DNA of 6,453 nucleotides. It comes from an uncultured Actinomyces sp. (GTDB taxonomy: Bacteria; Actinomycetota; Actinomycetes; Actinomycetales; Actinomycetaceae). The stretch is taken from the NCBI GenBank assembly GCA_900554605.1, contig USHU01000061.1, forward strand, positions 1 through 6,453. Direction: 5' to 3'. Position 1 is the stretch's first letter. Every line of letters starts with the position of its first letter. Of the stretch, positions 1 to 5,367 are shown in pieces. The notes under the pieces were generated by a model. That model was not told the origin of the DNA, did no database searches, and was given only the letters and a program-made list of their open reading frames with translations. Both the position numbers and the translations under genes were made by a program.

Positions 1-423
1 GACTGCAGGTGAGCGAAACTCACGCAGCATCAAAACAACGAAACACGCGAGGAAAGGCACATAGATTGCGCTAAATACGCTGGCCGTGATGTCAGCAATC
101 CTCGAAGGCGTTGGGGCATCAATGAGGCGCCACACCACGACCGCAAAAACGGTGAGATAGAGGGCCATGGTGAGGGCCTCGGGGCCAAGAAGCCACGCGC
201 AGACCATCATGCCAATTGCGCCAAGGTACAAGGGCGCTAGGGCGATGTGAGTACCAACCCGAGCGAAGGCTCCTCCCAACTCCCACAATCCAAGTAGAGC
301 GATGCAGCACACGAAGCCGACAAAGAGCCCTTGGACGACAAGTCGCGAGGCCACAAGCAATGCGATCAGAACTACAGCAGAAGAAACCGCTGCTGGAAGA
401 TTGCGACCGGCCTTACCTGTTGG
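1..423 (-). CDS. cdsA: Phosphatidate cytidylyltransferase (CDP-diacylglycerol synthase), N-terminal part; 3' end outside window, start unresolved
   Basis: CdsA is a membrane enzyme that makes CDP-diacylglycerol from CTP and phosphatidic acid, the branch point of phospholipid synthesis. The minus-strand frame is open from about 548 to the left edge. From 420 it reads TGKAGRNLPAAV, then hydrophobic segments at about 393-334, 330-285, 246-187, 177-121 and 81-24, including SVFSAIYVPFLACF. A polar leader ending in AGRNLP followed by closely packed helices is what actinobacterial CdsA looks like. The position directly after frr also fits. The catalytic C-terminal signature lies beyond the window, so the call rests on topology, N-terminal motif and synteny. 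The frame contains no ATG, GTG or TTG upstream of AGRNLP. The first in-frame candidates are TTG at 360 and GTG at 354, both inside the first membrane helix. The ATG at 500, which overlaps the frr stop, is in another frame. The right boundary given here is therefore only where coding is evident. A sequencing error or a real frameshift is likely. Confidence 0.8.
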
Positions 424-425
424 TG

Positions 426-500
426 CTAGCGGCTGGGTGTTTTCGCGCGGCTGACGCGCGAAAACACCGAAGGAGCGTGTTGATGGGATGTGGTGGACAT
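426..500 (-). other. 24-codon ORF overlapping the frr stop; probable displaced start of cdsA
   Basis: The frr stop TGA (502-500) shares its last base with an ATG at 500-498, a typical coupled start. The ORF begins MSTTSHQHAPSVF and ends at TAG (428-426) after 24 codons. From the ATG to the cdsA frame at 420 is 80 bases, so one added base between them would fuse this leader to the conserved CdsA sequence. A polar, Ser/Pro/Arg-rich N-terminus of this length is usual for actinobacterial CdsA. I read it as the real cdsA start separated by an apparent one-base deletion. It could instead be a genuine leader peptide. No classical X XXY YYZ slippery heptamer is visible before the TAG. Confidence 0.45.
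436..468 (-). repeat. Perfect 14-bp inverted repeat (hairpin) at the frr-cdsA junction
   Basis: The arms GGTGTTTTCGCGCG (436-449) and CGCGCGAAAACACC (455-468) are exact complements around a 5-base loop, 450-454. No T-run follows on either strand, so it is not a textbook intrinsic terminator, although U-less hairpins are common in actinobacteria. It begins 31 bases past the frr stop and falls where the N-terminal codons of cdsA should be. It could terminate or attenuate transcription between frr and cdsA, protect the frr 3' end, or be a dispersed intergenic repeat. It is also the kind of GC-rich structure that causes base-calling errors. Confidence 0.75.
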
Positions 501-1057
501 CAGATGGTGAGAAGTTCGCTTTCTTTAGTTGAAAGAAGCTGGTCGATCAGTTCGACGCGAGCCTTCGTTGCAGCCTCGAGGGCCTTTTCTGCGCGCTCGA
601 CTTCGTCTTCTCCTGCTTCGCCGTCTTTCTTCAGACGATCAAGGCTTTCCTTCGCCTTACGACGGATAGAACGGACCGAAACGCGAGCATCTTCTGCCTT
701 GTTCTTTGCCTGCTTGACGTATTCCTTACGGCGTTCTTCAGTCAGAGCAGGAAGAATAACGCGAACAACATTTCCGTCATCAGTCGGGTTGACTCCCAGA
801 TCAGACTCGCGCAGCGTCTTGATGATCTCCTGGGTCGCAGTGCGATCAAAAGGCGAAATCAGAACGGTGCGGGCTTCAGGAATCTGGAAAGAAGCCAGCT
901 GCTGCATCGGGGTCGGGGCTCCATAGTAATCAACAAGGAGCTGCTCGAACATGCCGGCATTTGCGCGTCCGGTGCGGATATTGCCGAATTCGTGACGGGC
1001 TGCTTCGACCGTCTTATCCATTTTTTCTTCTGCTTCAAGCAGGATGTCGTCGATCAC
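500..1057 (-). CDS. frr: Ribosome recycling factor
   Basis: RRF works with EF-G to split post-termination ribosomes in the cytoplasm. The product is 185 residues, the normal length for the family. Recognisable segments in order are NIRTGRAN with VDYYGAPTPMQQLAS, then PEARTVLISPFD, LGVNPTDDGNVVRVILPALT, EERRKEYVKQAK, and RSIRRKAKESLDRLKKDG. These match the two-domain RRF fold: a three-helix bundle made of both termini, with a central beta domain. I chose the GTG at 1057. It follows AAAGGAAG (1071-1064) by 6 bases and gives the expected N-terminus VIDDILLEAEEKM. A longer reading back to 1153 would run inside pyrH and add residues foreign to the family. frr lies 13 bases after pyrH, and its ribosome binding site overlaps the pyrH stop codon, so the two are probably translationally coupled. 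Confidence 0.96.
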   Translation of the reverse strand: MIDDILLEAEEKMDKTVEAARHEFGNIRTGRANAGMFEQLLVDYYGAPTPMQQLASFQIPEARTVLISPFDRTATQEIIKTLRESDLGVNPTDDGNVVRVILPALTEERRKEYVKQAKNKAEDARVSVRSIRRKAKESLDRLKKDGEAGEDEVERAEKALEAATKARVELIDQLLSTKESELLTI

Positions 1058-1063
1058 GGAAAT

Positions 1064-1071
1064 CTTCCTTT
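1064..1071 (-). promoter_or_regulatory. Ribosome binding site that fixes the GTG start of frr
   Basis: AAAGGAAG on the minus strand sits 6 bases before the GTG at 1057. Its first A is also the last base of the pyrH stop codon TGA (1073-1071). This placement supports the 185-residue RRF over the longer upstream reading and suggests that ribosomes finishing pyrH restart on frr. Confidence 0.75.
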
Positions 1072-1787
1072 CAGTGTGATTCGCTGAGGACAAGCGTACC
1101 GATTTTTTCGCCACGGAGCGCGGCAGTAACGTTACCAGGTTCTGACATGCCAAAGACGCGCATTGTCAGTCCGTTTTCCTGGCCCAGCGCGAAGGCTGCG
1201 GCATCGACAACCTTCAGACCACGGCTCAGTGCATCTTGGTAGGTGACAAAGTCAAGCTTCTTCGCATTGGGGTTGATACGAGGATCATCATCGTAGACCC
1301 CGTCAACGCCGTTCTTCGCAACGAGAAGTTCGTCGCAATGAGTCTCCAACGCGCGTTGCGCGGAGACAGTGTCGGTTGAGAAGTAGGGCAGTCCCGCACC
1401 GGCACCGAAGAGAACAACGCGTCCCTTTTCGAGGTGACGAATAGCGCGCAGTGGAATATAGGGTTCTGCCACCTGTTGCATTGCAATTGCGCTTTGGACA
1501 CGGGCGGGAACACCGGATTGCTCGATGAAGTCTTGAAGAGCCAGAGCATTCATAACGGTGCCGAGCATTCCCATGTAGTCGGCACGTGAGCGGTCCAAGC
1601 CTTGCCTGGACAACTCGGCGCCGCGGAAGAAGTTACCACCGCCAACGACGACTGCAACCTGGATCCCCGCATGAACTGCGTGGGCGATCTGCTCTGCAAT
1701 CGAGCGGACAACAGTGGGATCGAGGCCGACGGAACCTCCGCCAAAAGCTTCACCTGAAAGTTTGAGGAGGACGCGACGAGCTGGCAT
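1071..1787 (-). CDS. pyrH: UMP kinase (uridylate kinase)
   Basis: The bacterial hexameric UMP kinase phosphorylates UMP to UDP with ATP, a step of pyrimidine nucleotide synthesis in the cytoplasm. The 238-residue product has the amino-acid-kinase fold motifs in order: KLSGEAFGG (residues 9-17) for phosphate binding, [11 protein letters not shown] (46-56), the UMP-contacting stretch [17 protein letters not shown] (68-84), [13 protein letters not shown] (128-140) with the Thr/Asp contacts, and [12 protein letters not shown] (158-169) in the nucleotide site. Length and motifs agree with PyrH rather than with aspartokinase or glutamate 5-kinase. The ATG at 1787 is preceded by AGGAGAAG. The gene lies just after the hairpin behind tsf, with only about 43 bases between, and I see no clear -35/-10 pair there. 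It is either expressed by readthrough from rpsB-tsf or has a weak promoter within the tsf end. The stop overlaps the frr ribosome binding site. Confidence 0.97.
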   Translation of the reverse strand: MPARRVLLKLSGEAFGGGSVGLDPTVVRSIAEQIAHAVHAGIQVAVVVGGGNFFRGAELSRQGLDRSRADYMGMLGTVMNALALQDFIEQSGVPARVQSAIAMQQVAEPYIPLRAIRHLEKGRVVLFGAGAGLPYFSTDTVSAQRALETHCDELLVAKNGVDGVYDDDPRINPNAKKLDFVTYQDALSRGLKVVDAAAFALGQENGLTMRVFGMSEPGNVTAALRGEKIGTLVLSESH

Positions 1788-1830
1788 GAGTACTTCTCCT
1801 TTGAATGAGTGCTGAGTCCTAAGAGATAGG

Positions 1831-1860
1831 GTGATGGCCCCGCAAAAGCGGGGCCATCAC
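1831..1860 (-). terminator. Hairpin terminator (or attenuator) behind tsf
   Basis: The arms GTGATGGCCCCGC (1831-1843) and GCGGGGCCATCAC (1848-1860) are perfect complements, 13 bp with a 4-base loop that reads TTTT on the minus strand. The stem starts 6 bases after the tsf stop codon. The downstream sequence CCTATCTCTTAGG is only mildly T-rich, so termination may be partial, letting some transcription from rpsB-tsf continue into pyrH-frr. The strength, GC content and position just after a highly expressed gene make the terminator reading the simplest. Confidence 0.75.
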
Positions 1861-1866
1861 ACAAAA

Positions 1867-2694
1867 TCAGGCGCCGACGTGGACGCGCACGAACTGGGTG
1901 ACCTTTGCACCAGCGTCGCGCAGAACCTGTCCGACGGACTTTGAAGGATCGCGAGCAAATGCCTGGTCGACCAAGCAGTTGTCCTTGAAGAATGCCTCAA
2001 GACGTCCCTGAACGATCTTGGGGACGATCTTCTCGGGCTTGCCTTCCTCGAGGGTGATCTTCTCGAGGGTTGCGCGTTCCTTCTCCAAGACATCGGCCGG
2101 AACCGAGTCACGGTCAAGGTAAGCGGGCATGTAGGCAGCGACGTGCATCGCGACATCGTGTGCAACGCCTGCTCCAGCTGCGTCGGTGACGACGAAGACG
2201 CCAACCTGCGGGGGCAGGTCGGGGCTGGTCTGGTGCAGGTAGAGATCAACGTTCTCGCCCTCAACACGAATCACGCGACGGATCTCGAGCTTTTCGCCGA
2301 TAACTGCGGCCATCGCGTCAAGCTGTTCCTTGACAGTGGAGTCGCCCATCGGAGCTGCAAGCAGCGAGTCAACATCGGATGCGCCGGAGGCAACAGCGGC
2401 CTCGAGGACAGAGTGTGCGAAGTCAATGAACTTCTGGTTCTTGGCAACGAAGTCGGTCTCGGAGTTGACCTCGACCATGACGCCCACGCCGTCCTGGACG
2501 GATGCGGCGAGCAGGCCGGCGGATGCCTGACGGCCTTCGCGCTTGGACAGCGACTTCAGGCCCTTCAGACGAATGATTTCGAGAGCCTTTTCAGCATCGC
2601 CGTCGGCTTCCTGGAGCGCCTTCTTGACGTCCATCATGCCTGCGCCAGTCTTCTCGCGCAGAGCCTTCACATCAGCAGCGGTGAAATTAGCCAT
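1867..2694 (-). CDS. tsf: Translation elongation factor Ts
   Basis: EF-Ts exchanges GDP for GTP on EF-Tu in the cytoplasm. The 275-residue product starts MANFTAADVKALREKTGAGM, the N-terminal UBA-like domain; LREKTGAGMMDVKKAL (residues 12-27) is the first family signature. EVNSETDFVAK (75-85) is the second. Its Asp81-Phe82 correspond to the Asp-Phe pair that disturbs the magnesium site of EF-Tu. The remainder holds the two core dimerisation subdomains, including LEKERATL, EEGKPEKIVPKIVQGRL and the C-terminal QFVRVHVGA. The ATG at 2694 follows AAGAAGGAAA at a suitable distance. It lies 24 bases after rpsB with no terminator in between, so the two form the classic rpsB-tsf operon. A strong hairpin follows the stop. 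Confidence 0.97.
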   Translation of the reverse strand: MANFTAADVKALREKTGAGMMDVKKALQEADGDAEKALEIIRLKGLKSLSKREGRQASAGLLAASVQDGVGVMVEVNSETDFVAKNQKFIDFAHSVLEAAVASGASDVDSLLAAPMGDSTVKEQLDAMAAVIGEKLEIRRVIRVEGENVDLYLHQTSPDLPPQVGVFVVTDAAGAGVAHDVAMHVAAYMPAYLDRDSVPADVLEKERATLEKITLEEGKPEKIVPKIVQGRLEAFFKDNCLVDQAFARDPSKSVGQVLRDAGAKVTQFVRVHVGA

Positions 2695-2718
2695 TACTGA
2701 TTTCCTTCTTTCTGAGCT

Positions 2719-3552
2719 TCAGTCCTGTGCGGGGGTTTCAGACTCGGTGGCGACGGCCTGTGCTGCTGCCTCATCGGCGGCAACTTCACCTTCGAGGAGC
2801 TCGCGCTCCCACTCAGCCAGAGGCTCAGCAGCGGTTTCCTCGGAAGCGTTCTTGCGGCCGGCGCTGCGTGCAAGCAGGCCTTCGGCAACTGCGTCGGCGA
2901 TCACGCGGGTCAGCAGCGCAACGGCACGGATGGCGTCGTCGTTGCCGGGGATGCGGTAGTCGACCTCGTCCGGATCGGCGTTGGTGTCAAGGATGGCCAC
3001 GATCGGAATGTTGAGCTTGCGAGCCTCAGAAACCGCGAGGTGTTCCTTCTTGGGGTCAACGATCCACACTGCGGAGGGAACCTTGGCCATATCGCGAATA
3101 CCACCGAGGGTGCGAGCAAGCTTGTCCTTCTCGCGGCGCATCATGAGCAGTTCCTTCTTGGTGCGGCCAGAAGATGCCACATCATCGAAGTCAATCTGCT
3201 CAAGTTCCTTCAGGCGCTGCAGGCGCTTGGAAACGGTGGAGAAGTTGGTGAGCATACCGCCGAGCCAACGGTGGTTCACGTAAGGCATGCCAACGCGCTG
3301 TGCCTGCTCGGCAACAGCTTCCTGAGCCTGCTTCTTGGTGCCAACAAAGAGGATGGTTCCACCGTGTGCAACGGTTTCCTTCACGAAATCGAAGGCGATA
3401 TCGATATCGGCAATGGTCTGCTCGAGGTCGATGATGTAGATGCCGTTACGTTCGGTGAGGATGAAGCGCTTCATCTTCGGGTTCCAACGACGGGTCTGGT
3501 GCCCGAAGTGCACGCCAGATTCCAGGAGCTGGCGCATGGTGACGACTGCCAT
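2719..3552 (-). CDS. rpsB: 30S ribosomal protein S2
   Basis: S2 is an essential protein of the small subunit head/body junction, added late in 30S assembly. The 277-residue product starts [20 protein letters not shown], the first S2 signature, and continues with [35 protein letters not shown] (residues 64-77), the [11 protein letters not shown] block (94-104), and [20 protein letters not shown]. It ends in a core segment with [26 protein letters not shown]. Residues after about 232 form an acidic Ala/Glu-rich tail, a variable extension common in actinobacterial S2. The ATG at 3552 is preceded by GGGGAAAGGA, 7 bases away. A second, out-of-frame ATG lies 5 bases upstream and is unlikely to be used. 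rpsB is the first gene of its operon and has a long structured leader, which suggests the S2 autoregulation known in other bacteria; that regulation is inference here. Confidence 0.98.
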   Translation of the reverse strand: MAVVTMRQLLESGVHFGHQTRRWNPKMKRFILTERNGIYIIDLEQTIADIDIAFDFVKETVAHGGTILFVGTKKQAQEAVAEQAQRVGMPYVNHRWLGGMLTNFSTVSKRLQRLKELEQIDFDDVASSGRTKKELLMMRREKDKLARTLGGIRDMAKVPSAVWIVDPKKEHLAVSEARKLNIPIVAILDTNADPDEVDYRIPGNDDAIRAVALLTRVIADAVAEGLLARSAGRKNASEETAAEPLAEWERELLEGEVAADEAAAQAVATESETPAQD

Positions 3553-3566
3553 TGCATCGTCCTTTC

Positions 3567-3698
3567 CCCGCTGAGCGGGATCGTGGGGTTTCCCCCGGTT
3601 TTTCTCGGTTAATGTGCCTTTTCGGCCCTGGTGCTATGGCGTTGCGACCCATTGGACCGTGACGCAACTGCCCCGGCACTTTCACTTCCGTGAGGTGC
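3567..3698 (-). promoter_or_regulatory. Structured 5' leader of rpsB (candidate S2 autoregulatory RNA)
   Basis: On the minus strand the leader can fold into four hairpins. The first is GCAC/TCAC with GTGA/GTGC around a GGAA tetraloop (3698-3676). The second is GGC-A-GTTGCG with CGCAAC-GCC, 9 bp with one bulged A (3672-3638). The third is GGGG-GAAA-CCCC (about 3596-3585). The fourth is CCCGC-TCA-GCGGG (3579-3567), which ends directly before the GGGGAAAGGA ribosome binding site. The 16-base loop of the second contains CGGTCCAAT (3659-3651), a 9-base complement of ATTGGACCG upstream (3745-3737), which would make a pseudoknot. The last two hairpins could hide the ribosome binding site. Folding by eye only; S2 binding is inferred from the known self-control of rpsB in other bacteria. 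Confidence 0.4.
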
Positions 3699-3719
3699 TC
3701 GGAAAATAGCACGCGAAGT

Positions 3720-3736
3720 CATTCGCACAGCGAATG
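3720..3736. promoter_or_regulatory. Operator-like palindrome CATTCGC-aca-GCGAATG
   Basis: A perfect 7-bp inverted repeat with a 3-base centre lies in the divergent spacer, about 170 bases before rpsB and 177 before the M23-like gene. It sits close to the possible -10 elements TAAGAT and TATTTT of rpsB. It could be a binding site for a dimeric regulator, or the first hairpin of the rpsB leader if transcription starts farther upstream. I do not recognise it as a known operator; it is not a LexA box. Confidence 0.4.
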
Positions 3737-3824
3737 CGGTCCAATCTTATCTCATCTCGCCTAGCTCTTCGGACCCATATGGGGACAAAATGTACTCATT
3801 TCACTTGCAATAGCTCACATGTGT

Positions 3825-3862
3825 CTATCCACAGGGAGGACCTTCCTTCGGCGTTTTCCACA
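3825..3862 (+). promoter_or_regulatory. Two DnaA-box-like 9-mers in tandem
   Basis: CTATCCACA (3825-3833) and TTTTCCACA (3854-3862) each differ by one base from the consensus TTATCCACA. They have the same orientation and start 29 bases apart, in the AT-richer part of the spacer upstream of the M23-like gene. They could bind DnaA and tie expression of either neighbour to replication. Chance matches are quite possible, and there is no sign of a replication origin. Confidence 0.25.
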
Positions 3863-3912
3863 GATTTCATCTAGCAGACCCCGCATCGTTTCCCCATTTG
3901 CACACTGGATTC

Positions 3913-4443
3913 ATGAATCAACGTGTGTATGGCTTTCTGCGGATCATCCCCGGTATGGCGATATTCATCTTCACGTGGAGCTTCTGTTTCCCCGGAATAG
4001 CTCAGCCATCCATGCCGCGCGCATCTTCCGTGTGGGCTCTTCCTTTTTCCGAGCCTTTCACTATTAGCCAAGGTTTTGCCCCACCTGATAAGCCGTGGCT
4101 TTCGGGCTCACGAGGGATATGGGTCAAGGTCGGAAGTGAGGATCCTTCGCTTCGCTCCCCGTGCAACGGAACGGTAGTCTTTGCCGGGATGCTCGCCGGA
4201 CGTGAGGTTCTTTCCATCAATTGTGCGGGAATCCATTCCACCTTTGAGCCAGCAACTTCTTCCCTCCGCATTGGCGAGGCCGTGCAGCGTGGGCAGCGCA
4301 TCGGTGAAATTGCCCCGCACAAGCAGGAGGATTCGCAGATGCGGAAAGGCGATCTTCACTGGGGCGCGAAAGTCAGTCGTTACCGCTACATTAATCCGCT
4401 CAGAATGCTCCAAGGACACCCGCGGCTGAAAACTCTGCAATGA
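3913..4443 (+). CDS. Exported LytM/M23-family-like protein, probably catalytically inactive
   Basis: The 176-residue product starts with a signal peptide: MNQRVYGFLR, a hydrophobic stretch IIPGMAIFIFTWSFCFPG, and a possible cleavage after GIA. It has no lipobox. The mature part follows the small M23 (LytM) domain common in actinobacteria: PFTISQGFAPPDKPW, SRGIW, GTVVFAG (residues 86-92), FEPATSSLRIGEAVQRGQRIGEI, and LHWG (148-151). Active members have HRGVDL where this protein has SRGIWV, so the zinc ligands His and Asp are Ser66 and Trp70. Only His149 of LHWG remains. Cys84 and Cys104 could form a disulfide. It may bind peptidoglycan or activate an amidase, as degenerate LytM proteins EnvC and NlpD do, rather than cut. 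The gene occupies the rpsB-adjacent place where active M23 peptidases are often found. ATG 3913 has a weak ribosome site; TTG 3898 is an alternative. Its stop is 3 bases from that of xerC. Confidence 0.85.
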   Translation: MNQRVYGFLRIIPGMAIFIFTWSFCFPGIAQPSMPRASSVWALPFSEPFTISQGFAPPDKPWLSGSRGIWVKVGSEDPSLRSPCNGTVVFAGMLAGREVLSINCAGIHSTFEPATSSLRIGEAVQRGQRIGEIAPHKQEDSQMRKGDLHWGAKVSRYRYINPLRMLQGHPRLKTLQ

Positions 4444-4446
4444 GCA

Positions 4447-5358
4447 CTAAGCCCTAGGATGCGCTTGTTTGTAGATCGAGCTCAGGCGCTGAGCATCCAC
4501 ATGCGTATAACGCTGAGTTGTTTGAAGTGAAGAATGTCCAAGCATTTCTTGCACGGCCCTGAGGTCTGCACCTCCGGCCAGAATATGCGTCGCTGCAGTG
4601 TGACGAAGAGCGTGAGGGGCAAGGTCTCGCACACCGGCCTGCGCGCACATTCGATGGATCATCGCGCGGATCACACGAGGGTCGATGCGCTTTCCCTTAT
4701 CTCCAACAAAGAGAGCACGTCCCGCCTCGGGAGTCACCAAATGTGGACGACCTTGAGACAGCCATACCTGCAGTGCAGACAAACATGCACGCGTAAAAGG
4801 AACGACTCGTTCTTTATTACCCTTACCGATCACCCTTAATGTCATGCCCTGTTGGTCAATCGACGTTGTCTCCAGCGAGCACACTTCACTCACGCGAATA
4901 CCAGTCGCGTAGATCGTCTCAAGGATGGCCCAATCGCGTATCGCCGCCGGAGAATTTTCCTCACGCGCACGAGTGGCTGCAAAAGACAGGAGTTCAGCCG
5001 TATCAGAAGGGGTCTGAACCTGTGGTAGTTTTTGGTCCCCGCGAGCGCTGGTCACGAGCAATCCGGGATCGCTGTCAAGGTAGCCGCGGCGATATGCCCA
5101 GGCAGTGAAGGAACGAATTGAAGCCGTCCTGCGAGAGATTGTCGATCGCGATTTCCTCTGTTGAACCAAACTGGCGAGCCAGGAACGAATGGCCCGAAGA
5201 GTGACGACGCGGCGGATGTTCTCTTGTGAGAGTTCACCGACCTGACAATAAGTAGTGAATGAACGCAGATCACTGATGTAGGCGCGAAGCGTGTGCTCTG
5301 ATACGGCTAGATTGGCGCGCAAATACACGCCCCATGCATCGATCAGAGACTCCCCCAT
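4447..5358 (-). CDS. xerC: Tyrosine recombinase XerC
   Basis: XerC, with XerD, resolves chromosome dimers at dif near the division septum. The 303-residue product has the usual length and two domains. The N-terminal SAM-like DNA-binding domain (about 1-95) includes SEHTLRAYISDL and SRRTASIRSFTAWAYRRGYL. The catalytic domain (about 110-303) has all expected residues: Arg155 in TGIRVSE, Lys179 in GKGNKERVVP, His249 and Arg252 in HALRHTAATH, His275 in MLGHSS, and the nucleophile Tyr284 in QRYTHVDAQRL. Its place between dprA and rpsB matches chromosomal xerC in actinobacteria and argues against a phage integrase; no attachment site or phage gene is nearby. The ATG at 5358 lies 9 bases after the dprA stop and has no clear ribosome binding site, so translation probably depends on coupling to dprA. 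XerD must be encoded elsewhere. Confidence 0.93.
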   Translation of the reverse strand: MGESLIDAWGVYLRANLAVSEHTLRAYISDLRSFTTYCQVGELSQENIRRVVTLRAIRSWLASLVQQRKSRSTISRRTASIRSFTAWAYRRGYLDSDPGLLVTSARGDQKLPQVQTPSDTAELLSFAATRAREENSPAAIRDWAILETIYATGIRVSEVCSLETTSIDQQGMTLRVIGKGNKERVVPFTRACLSALQVWLSQGRPHLVTPEAGRALFVGDKGKRIDPRVIRAMIHRMCAQAGVRDLAPHALRHTAATHILAGGADLRAVQEMLGHSSLQTTQRYTHVDAQRLSSIYKQAHPRA

Positions 5359-5367
5359 GGGGCCAGT

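Larger units (their letters stand above)
3553..3912. other. Divergent intergenic region between rpsB and the M23-like gene
   Basis: These 360 bases carry no convincing gene. The half next to rpsB (about 3560-3745) is rich in potential RNA hairpins on the minus strand. The other half is more AT-rich and holds a 7-3-7 palindrome, the 10-bp palindrome CCCATATGGG (3774-3783), the 8-bp CACATGTG, and two DnaA-box-like 9-mers. Possible minus-strand -10 elements are TAAGAT (3749-3744), TACATT (3794-3789, with a poor -35 GTGAGC 18 bases upstream) and TATTTT (3708-3703). None has a good -35 partner, so the rpsB promoter is not fixed. No convincing plus-strand promoter for the M23-like gene is visible. 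Confidence 0.6.

Noticed and set aside
426..500. Programmed -1 ribosomal frameshift between the frr-overlapping ATG and cdsA
   Set aside because: The hairpin is suggestive, but no X XXY YYZ heptamer precedes it and the only short homopolymers lie within the stem. A one-base sequence error or indel explains the data better.
216..926. 236-codon plus-strand ORF across cdsA and frr
   Set aside because: It is antisense to clear coding sequence of two housekeeping genes and its product is a low-complexity Arg/Ser-rich shadow.
500..1153. Longer frr reading that starts at 1153
   Set aside because: The extra 32 residues lie within pyrH, are unlike RRF, and the GTG at 1057 has a good ribosome binding site and gives the family length.
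3553..3912. A new small gene or RNA gene in the divergent spacer
   Set aside because: No ORF with a start, ribosome site and protein-like composition is visible, and the structured part reads best as the rpsB leader.
3819..4067. 82-codon plus-strand ORF overlapping the start of the M23-like gene
   Set aside because: It has no recognisable domain and overlaps the LytM-like gene in another frame. The SD-like GGGAGG at 3834-3839 lies inside it with no start codon close behind.
4457..4498. Inverted repeats GGATGC/GCATCC and GCTCA/TGAGC as a terminator for the M23-like gene
   Set aside because: The stems are short, lie within xerC coding sequence, and no T-run follows on the plus strand.
4447..5358. 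Integrase of a mobile element
   Set aside because: A tyrosine recombinase alone could suggest one, but the length, motifs and dprA-xerC-rpsB context fit chromosomal XerC, and no att repeats, tRNA or phage genes are present.
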